Of a stretch of 13,728 nucleotides of DNA, positions 10,155-13,728 are shown one piece after another (position 1 is the first letter of the stretch; each line of letters opens with the position of its first letter). The notes beneath the pieces were generated by a model. That model saw nothing but the letters and a program-made list of their open reading frames with translations. It was not told where the DNA came from and did not search any database. Source of the DNA: PALSA-1006 sp964532405 (lineage in GTDB: Bacteria; Pseudomonadota; Gammaproteobacteria; Burkholderiales; Gallionellaceae); contig CAZHIC010000050.1 in the NCBI GenBank assembly GCA_964532405.1, positions 1 through 13,728 of the forward strand, given 5' to 3'. The translations under genes and the position numbers were made by a program.

Positions 10155-12494
10155 TTATTCAGCTTGTTGCCAATATCGCACATGGCTCTTGCGATAGCAC
10201 TCGACAGTAAATTCCCCCGCATCCATTTTGACGATGATCGCGCCGTCTGCGTCGGAGCGTAACAGCTCGCTTCCCGCATCGCGGTAACGCGCGTACACCT
10301 CTGCATTGGGATGATGGAAGCGGTTGCGGTAACCCACGGTGAACACGGCATAGCGCGGATGCACGGCTTGCACGAAGGCGGGCGAGGACGAGGTTTTGCT
10401 GCCGTGATGCGGCACGACCAGCAGGGTGGCGGGAAGTTTATTGGCGTAGGTCTTCAGCAAGCGCGCTTCGCTGGTTTTTTCGATGTCGCTGGCGAGCAGC
10501 ACGCTATGGGTTCCGCTGCTGATGCGCAGCACGCAGCCGCGTTCGTTGTCGCGGATATTTTCTTGCGTATAGCTCGCCAGCGATGGATGCAGTATTTCGA
10601 AGTGCACGCCGTCCCATTCCCATGATTGCCCTGCGGCGCAACGGCGGCTATCGCGTACGGGACGCAGGATGTCGTGATCGGGGGGCAGCGAAGAATAAAC
10701 CCGGCTCGTCGCTAGCGCCTGTAGCACGGACGTTGCGCCGCCCGTGTGGTCGATGTCGTTGTGGGTGAGTATCAGGCTGTCCAGTTGCGCGATGCCGAGG
10801 CCGCGCAGGGCGGGCACCAGAATGCGCTTGCCGCTGTCGGCTTCGCCGTTGTAATCCGGCCCGGTGTCGTAGAGCAGGGCGTGATTTTGTGTCTGTGCGG
10901 CGACCGCCAGACCTTGCCCCACGTCGAATATGAATAGGCGTAAAGCGCCGTAGGGAGGGGCTTGCGGGGCGACCATGAACATCGGCAGCAGCATCAGGCC
11001 GCCCAGCCAGCGCGCGGGAAAGCCGCTTGGTAACAGTATCCAGAAGATGCCGAACATGCCGACGACGATGCTCCAGGCAGGCGGCGCATGTTGCGTCCAC
11101 ACCGCATCGGGCAGGCTGTTCAGCCATACCAAGGCCGTCATACACACACTCATGCTTTGATGTGCGAGTTGCAGCAGCCAGTCGAAGGGCAGCAGCGCGC
11201 CGAGCAGGGTGAGGGGCACGACGACGAAGCTCACCAAGGGAATGGCGAAGGCGTTGGCGAGAGGCGATACCAGCGACACTTGCTGGAACAGCGCGAGCAG
11301 CAGCGGAATCAGGCCGATGCTCATGGCCCATTGCACGCGGCCATATTCGACCAGCCAATGGTGAGTTCCCAAGCGGTTGGCGGTGATGAAAAATATCAGC
11401 GCGACTGCGCCGAACGATAGCCAGAAGCCGGGAGACAGCACCGCCCACGGGTCGAGCAGCGTTACGATGAACAGCGCTGCCGCGAGCAACTGCGAAGGCG
11501 CGATGTTGCGCGACGACCACAACGCCACGGCAACCGTTGCCAGCATGTAAACCGTGCGTTGCGCGGGGACGCCGTATCCGGCCAGCAGGGCGTAGCCGAG
11601 CGCGACCGTGAAGCCGATCACCGCTGCCGCTTTGCGCGCGGGGAGGCGTAGCGTGAGGCGGGCACTGCGCCGCCATAACCAGTACGTCAGCGCGAAGGCC
11701 AGTCCGGCCAGCATAGTGATATGCAATCCAGAAATGCTCATGAGATGGTTCACCCCAGTGCGCGTGAAAACCTGCCATTGCGCCGGCGAGATGCTGCCCT
11801 GATCGCCGATGGCGAGAGCGCTCAATACGCCGGTATAAGGTGCGTCGGCTAGCGTTTTTTGAAAACGCGCGCGCACCGCTTCGCGTATGCGTTCGATGGT
11901 GTAGGCGGGCGAAAAAACGGACACCTCGATGCGCCGGTTGTCGCCTTTACTGTGCACGTAACCCACGGCACGTATATCGCGTTCCAGCGCCCATGCCTCG
12001 AAATCGAAGTTGTACGGATTGCTGGTGCCGTGCGGTTGCTTCAGGCGCACCGTCAATTGCCAGCGTTCTCCGGCATGCAGGTCTAGCGGCTCGTGTTTGT
12101 CGTCGCGATAAGTGGAAAGCAGAATGTGTTGCGGAACACGGGCGTCAGGCGTGCCGACGCTTTCGACATCGAGCATAAAACTCAGGCCGCGCTCGTGTTG
12201 TCTGGGCATCTCCGCCACGACGCCGATCAGCGCGATGTCGCGACCTTGCCATGCGGCGGGTAATGCGTCGGCAAGGCGATGTTGCGCCATCCAGCTTGCG
12301 TAAAAGAATCCGCCCGTCAATGCGATAACGAGGAGCAGCGCACGATGCGTGATGCGTTGCCAGAACGCATGACGTGGCATGAAGAGTACGGGCAGAAGAG
12401 TGATGAGCCACCATGCAAGGTCGGGGTTGGGTAGAGCTGCCTGCTGTTGCAAGAGCCACACGCCGAGCACAAACAGGAGGGAGACGGAGATCAT
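10155..12494 (-). CDS. comEC: ComEC/Rec2 DNA-uptake channel
   Basis: A full-length 779-residue protein with the three parts of ComEC. An N-terminal membrane and OB-like region (about 1-185) includes the GTSNPYNFDFEAWALERDI block. The central Competence domain (about 220-490) contains GVNHLMSISGLHITMLAGL at 247-265, GYGVPAQRTVYM at 306-317 and many membrane helices. The C-terminal metallo-beta-lactamase-like domain (about 520-765) has FDVGQGLAVAA, THNDIDHTGG at 577-586 and VPHHGSKTSSS at 694-704. ComEC carries single-stranded DNA across the inner membrane during transformation, and the lactamase-like domain probably degrades the second strand. The metal-binding residues look intact. The start has no strong Shine-Dalgarno. 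It is divergent from the zinc-ribbon membrane protein gene. No other competence gene is present in the window. Confidence 0.95.
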   Translation of the reverse strand: MISVSLLFVLGVWLLQQQAALPNPDLAWWLITLLPVLFMPRHAFWQRITHRALLLVIALTGGFFYASWMAQHRLADALPAAWQGRDIALIGVVAEMPRQHERGLSFMLDVESVGTPDARVPQHILLSTYRDDKHEPLDLHAGERWQLTVRLKQPHGTSNPYNFDFEAWALERDIRAVGYVHSKGDNRRIEVSVFSPAYTIERIREAVRARFQKTLADAPYTGVLSALAIGDQGSISPAQWQVFTRTGVNHLMSISGLHITMLAGLAFALTYWLWRRSARLTLRLPARKAAAVIGFTVALGYALLAGYGVPAQRTVYMLATVAVALWSSRNIAPSQLLAAALFIVTLLDPWAVLSPGFWLSFGAVALIFFITANRLGTHHWLVEYGRVQWAMSIGLIPLLLALFQQVSLVSPLANAFAIPLVSFVVVPLTLLGALLPFDWLLQLAHQSMSVCMTALVWLNSLPDAVWTQHAPPAWSIVVGMFGIFWILLPSGFPARWLGGLMLLPMFMVAPQAPPYGALRLFIFDVGQGLAVAAQTQNHALLYDTGPDYNGEADSGKRILVPALRGLGIAQLDSLILTHNDIDHTGGATSVLQALATSRVYSSLPPDHDILRPVRDSRRCAAGQSWEWDGVHFEILHPSLASYTQENIRDNERGCVLRISSGTHSVLLASDIEKTSEARLLKTYANKLPATLLVVPHHGSKTSSSPAFVQAVHPRYAVFTVGYRNRFHHPNAEVYARYRDAGSELLRSDADGAIIVKMDAGEFTVECYRKSHVRYWQQAE

Positions 12495-12607
12495 GGAGCG
12501 TAGAGTAACCCTGAATTTGCTATGGGTTAGGTGCGATTTTCATAACGGATGTGTTTTTCGTGCCCGAAAAAATGCTAATCTCTCGTGACCATTTAAGGAG
12601 CTAGAAC
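12495..12607. promoter_or_regulatory. Divergent intergenic region between comEC and the zinc-ribbon gene
   Basis: TTTTTCG-TGCC-CGAAAAA (12554-12571) is a perfect 7-bp hairpin or palindrome. For the plus-strand gene an extended -10 TGCTAATCT with TAATCT at 12576-12581 follows directly, although no good -35 box is present. The palindrome overlaps where a -35 would be and could be an operator. I found no convincing promoter for comEC. Confidence 0.35.
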
Positions 12608-12943
12608 ATGCAAACCGATTCGTCATCCGTAGAAGAATTCAAGCGGCGCAAAACAGTATTCGTTCTGCGCGGGATATTGCCGATGTTGTTGATCATCTTG
12701 CTCGGCTGCGTCTTGATGTCATGGGCGATACCGCAGCATAACAATCTGTATATCCTGCTCGCAAACGTCTTGATCTTTACCAGCGGTATGGTGTTCGTGA
12801 CCGCGGCGAAACGCTACTACCGTTGTCCCGTGTGCGAAAAAGTGGTTGTGCCTACCAAAGACGACGGCACGCCCAGTGAAATCAGCTTTGCTATCGCGTA
12901 CAAACCGAAGGTGTGCCCTTATTGCGCGGCAAAGTTGTTGTAG
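12608..12943 (+). CDS. Small two-helix membrane protein with C-terminal zinc ribbon
   Basis: A 111-residue protein. A charged N-terminus (SSSVEEFKRRK) is followed by two hydrophobic segments at about 17-41 and 47-64. The cytosolic-looking tail carries CPVC (73-76) and CPYC (104-107), two CxxC knuckles about 30 residues apart that should hold one zinc ion. I do not recognise a named family. AAGGAG lies 8 bases before the ATG, so expression is likely. It is the only intact plus-strand gene in the window and is transcribed divergently from comEC, which does not by itself imply a competence role. Zinc-ribbon membrane proteins of this size may act in membrane protein quality control or as regulators, but nothing in the sequence decides this. 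Confidence 0.75.
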   Translation: MQTDSSSVEEFKRRKTVFVLRGILPMLLIILLGCVLMSWAIPQHNNLYILLANVLIFTSGMVFVTAAKRYYRCPVCEKVVVPTKDDGTPSEISFAIAYKPKVCPYCAAKLL

Positions 12944-12966
12944 GGGCGGCGAATATCCGCGTACAA
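12938..12966 (+). terminator. Weak hairpin at the end of the zinc-ribbon gene
   Basis: TTGTA (12938-12942) pairs with TACAA (12962-12966), and GCGG (12946-12949) with CCGC (12957-12960), starting at the stop codon. No T-run follows, so intrinsic termination is doubtful. Confidence 0.25.
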
Positions 12967-13041
12967 GAGGTCATCGTTTAGGATTCGGAATGATATGGGG
13001 CGCTGCGCCATACTTGGCAAAAATTGAGCAAGGAGATGGCG

Positions 13042-13149
13042 ATGAGCACTACCGCAGTTCGCCCGACTATCCCGACAGCCCGCGAGATACCAAGCTTCAG
13101 GCTAAGGGTAATTCCCAATCGGCTATTCGCAATCCTGTCACGCGCTTGA
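13042..13149 (+). pseudogene. N-terminal remnant of an antitoxin-like gene
   Basis: An ATG with a strong AAGGAG six bases upstream opens a 35-codon frame. Its first residues, MSTTAVRPTIPTARE, resemble from memory the N-terminus of small excisionase/HTH-type antitoxins that begin with RPxxPT. After about residue 17 the frame runs into the antisense of the inverted vapC fragment, so the rest is meaningless. The junction is near 13092-13097. I read this as a start region cut off by a rearrangement; the family assignment is tentative. Confidence 0.35.
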
Positions 13150-13399
13150 ATTCACTGGTGTTGTGCGAGATGAGGGTGGCGTTGTGGGCGCGGGCAACGG
13201 CGGCGATGAGGGTGTCATTCGGGCCGATGGGTGTGCCCTGTGTCAACAGGTCGGCGTGGATTTGCCCGTAGTGCTCGGCGCATTCATCATCAAAAGCGAG
13301 GCTTTGTAGTGGGGCGAAAAAGGCTTTGAGCAGTTGCAGATTGGCTACCACCCGTTGGCTGCGCTTCGCGCCATACAGCAATTCCGCTTTAACTAGTTC
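13097..13399 (-). pseudogene. vapC: VapC-type PIN toxin lacking its N-terminus
   Basis: The frame encodes about 100 residues from ELVKAELLYGAKRS to the end at ADWELPLA. It shows the middle and C-terminal PIN-domain pattern of VapC: AELLYGA, the helix QSLAFDDECAEHYGQI, PIGPNDTLIAA with an acidic active-site residue, and LISHNTSEFKRV. Intact relatives have about 130 residues and begin with a strand ending DTN; the first 35 to 40 residues with that essential aspartate are absent. An in-frame TGA stands just upstream at 13400-13402, and the only possible start is a TTG at 13381 without a ribosome binding site. It should be inactive. No VapB antitoxin is present. It is inverted relative to the antitoxin remnant it cuts. 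Confidence 0.7.
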
Positions 13400-13594
13400 T
13401 CATCCATAAACACCCGAACTTTCAGCACTGACCGATGACCATTTTTGGTCGGGCGCTGTAAATCGAGCATTTTTTCCGTTATAGGCAGACGGATTCGCAA
13501 GCGTGATTCGTCTATCCTGTTTTTCAGCCATTTTGGTGCGAGTCCTCCCGCACCATGATAGGCATTTTAAAACGCACCACACACTTCGATAACG
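13400..13594. other. Unassigned spacer between the vapC fragment and a transposase tail
   Basis: No gene is recognised. A hairpin TGGTGCG-8-CGCACCA lies at 13534-13555 and a smaller one, GACCA-TTTT-TGGTC, at 13437-13450. A 43-codon minus-strand frame (13400-13531) begins MAEKQDRR, with GGAGG 12 bases upstream, but resembles nothing I know. The stretch is probably the non-coding end of the neighbouring insertion element plus scar. Confidence 0.4.
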
Positions 13595-13675
13595 CTATAC
13601 GGCTTGTCGTGACAGGCGCGCAAACAGCTTGAAGTTATACGCCAGCACCGCCGACATCACGTAAGACTTGAAGTG
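13595..13675 (-). pseudogene. C-terminal tail of a DDE transposase
   Basis: The minus-strand frame reads FKSYVMSAVLAYNFKLFARL followed by a short tail and a TAG. The pattern of a final hydrophobic helix with MSAVLAYNxK is typical of the very end of IS4/IS5/IS1182-like DDE transposases. Only about 26 residues remain. The upstream part is replaced by the IS3-like end starting around 13676. The precise family is uncertain. Confidence 0.45.
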
Positions 13676-13728
13676 TATAGTGGACCCCAAAAATCAGACA
13701 GTAATTTAAGATGGTAGCCTGCCGTAAA
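13676..13728 (+). mobile_element. Probable left end of an IS3-family element, cut by the window edge
   Basis: TATAGTGGACCCCAAAAATC (13676-13695) and the following CAGACAGT resemble, from memory, the inward-reading terminal repeats of IS3-family elements. The sequence interrupts the transposase tail at exactly this point. The element's reading frames would lie beyond the window. Confidence 0.4.

Noticed and set aside
13400..13570. A minus-strand frame containing HGAGGLAPKWL, faintly like the H-NS C-terminal DNA-binding motif
   Set aside because: The match is short, the conserved aromatic and glycine-arginine spacing is not kept, no start codon fits, and it lies in insertion-sequence scar.

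Overview
The window looks like a chromosomal segment of a Gram-negative bacterium, most likely a betaproteobacterium. That assignment is an inference from gene content (an outer-membrane phospholipase A, a ComEC, a roughly 1390-residue SNF2 helicase, a GH108 muramidase with a GTA-type holin) and from the style of the insertion-sequence debris. No rRNA, tRNA or CRISPR array is visible. Nearly all intact genes lie on the minus strand, so transcription runs from high to low coordinates.

Left end (1-672): remnants of one family of DDE-integrase-type transposase. A 3' gene fragment (46-321) comes first, then a patch of short direct and inverted repeats, then a 5' gene fragment (559-672) that is cut off two bases before the stop codon of the neighbouring phosphatase.

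Envelope-opening cluster (662-5483, minus strand). In transcription order: pldA (outer-membrane phospholipase A), a roughly 300-base leader region with a good promoter and several nested hairpins, a GH108 muramidase without signal peptide, a GTA/phage-type holin, a second small phage-type membrane protein, a YiiX-like permuted-papain cysteine hydrolase, and a PhoD-like metallophosphatase without signal peptide. Together the products could act on the inner membrane, the peptidoglycan and the outer membrane, with no phage structural genes nearby. This is the most interesting part of the window. It may be a domesticated lysis or holin-dependent (type 10-like) export module; the function is an inference.

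Middle (5584-10050): an orphan ribbon-helix-helix antitoxin with its own promoter and operator and no toxin after it, then a very large SNF2-family helicase whose N-terminal two thirds is a winged-helix-like plus helical-repeat region.

Right part (10155-13728): a full-length ComEC DNA-uptake channel, a divergent gene for a small membrane protein with a CxxC...CxxC zinc ribbon, and then a decayed area. This holds the first residues of an antitoxin-like gene behind a good ribosome binding site, an inverted 5'-truncated vapC toxin, the C-terminal tail of another transposase, and what looks like the left end of an IS3-type element running off the window. Both ends of the window are therefore insertion-sequence scar tissue.
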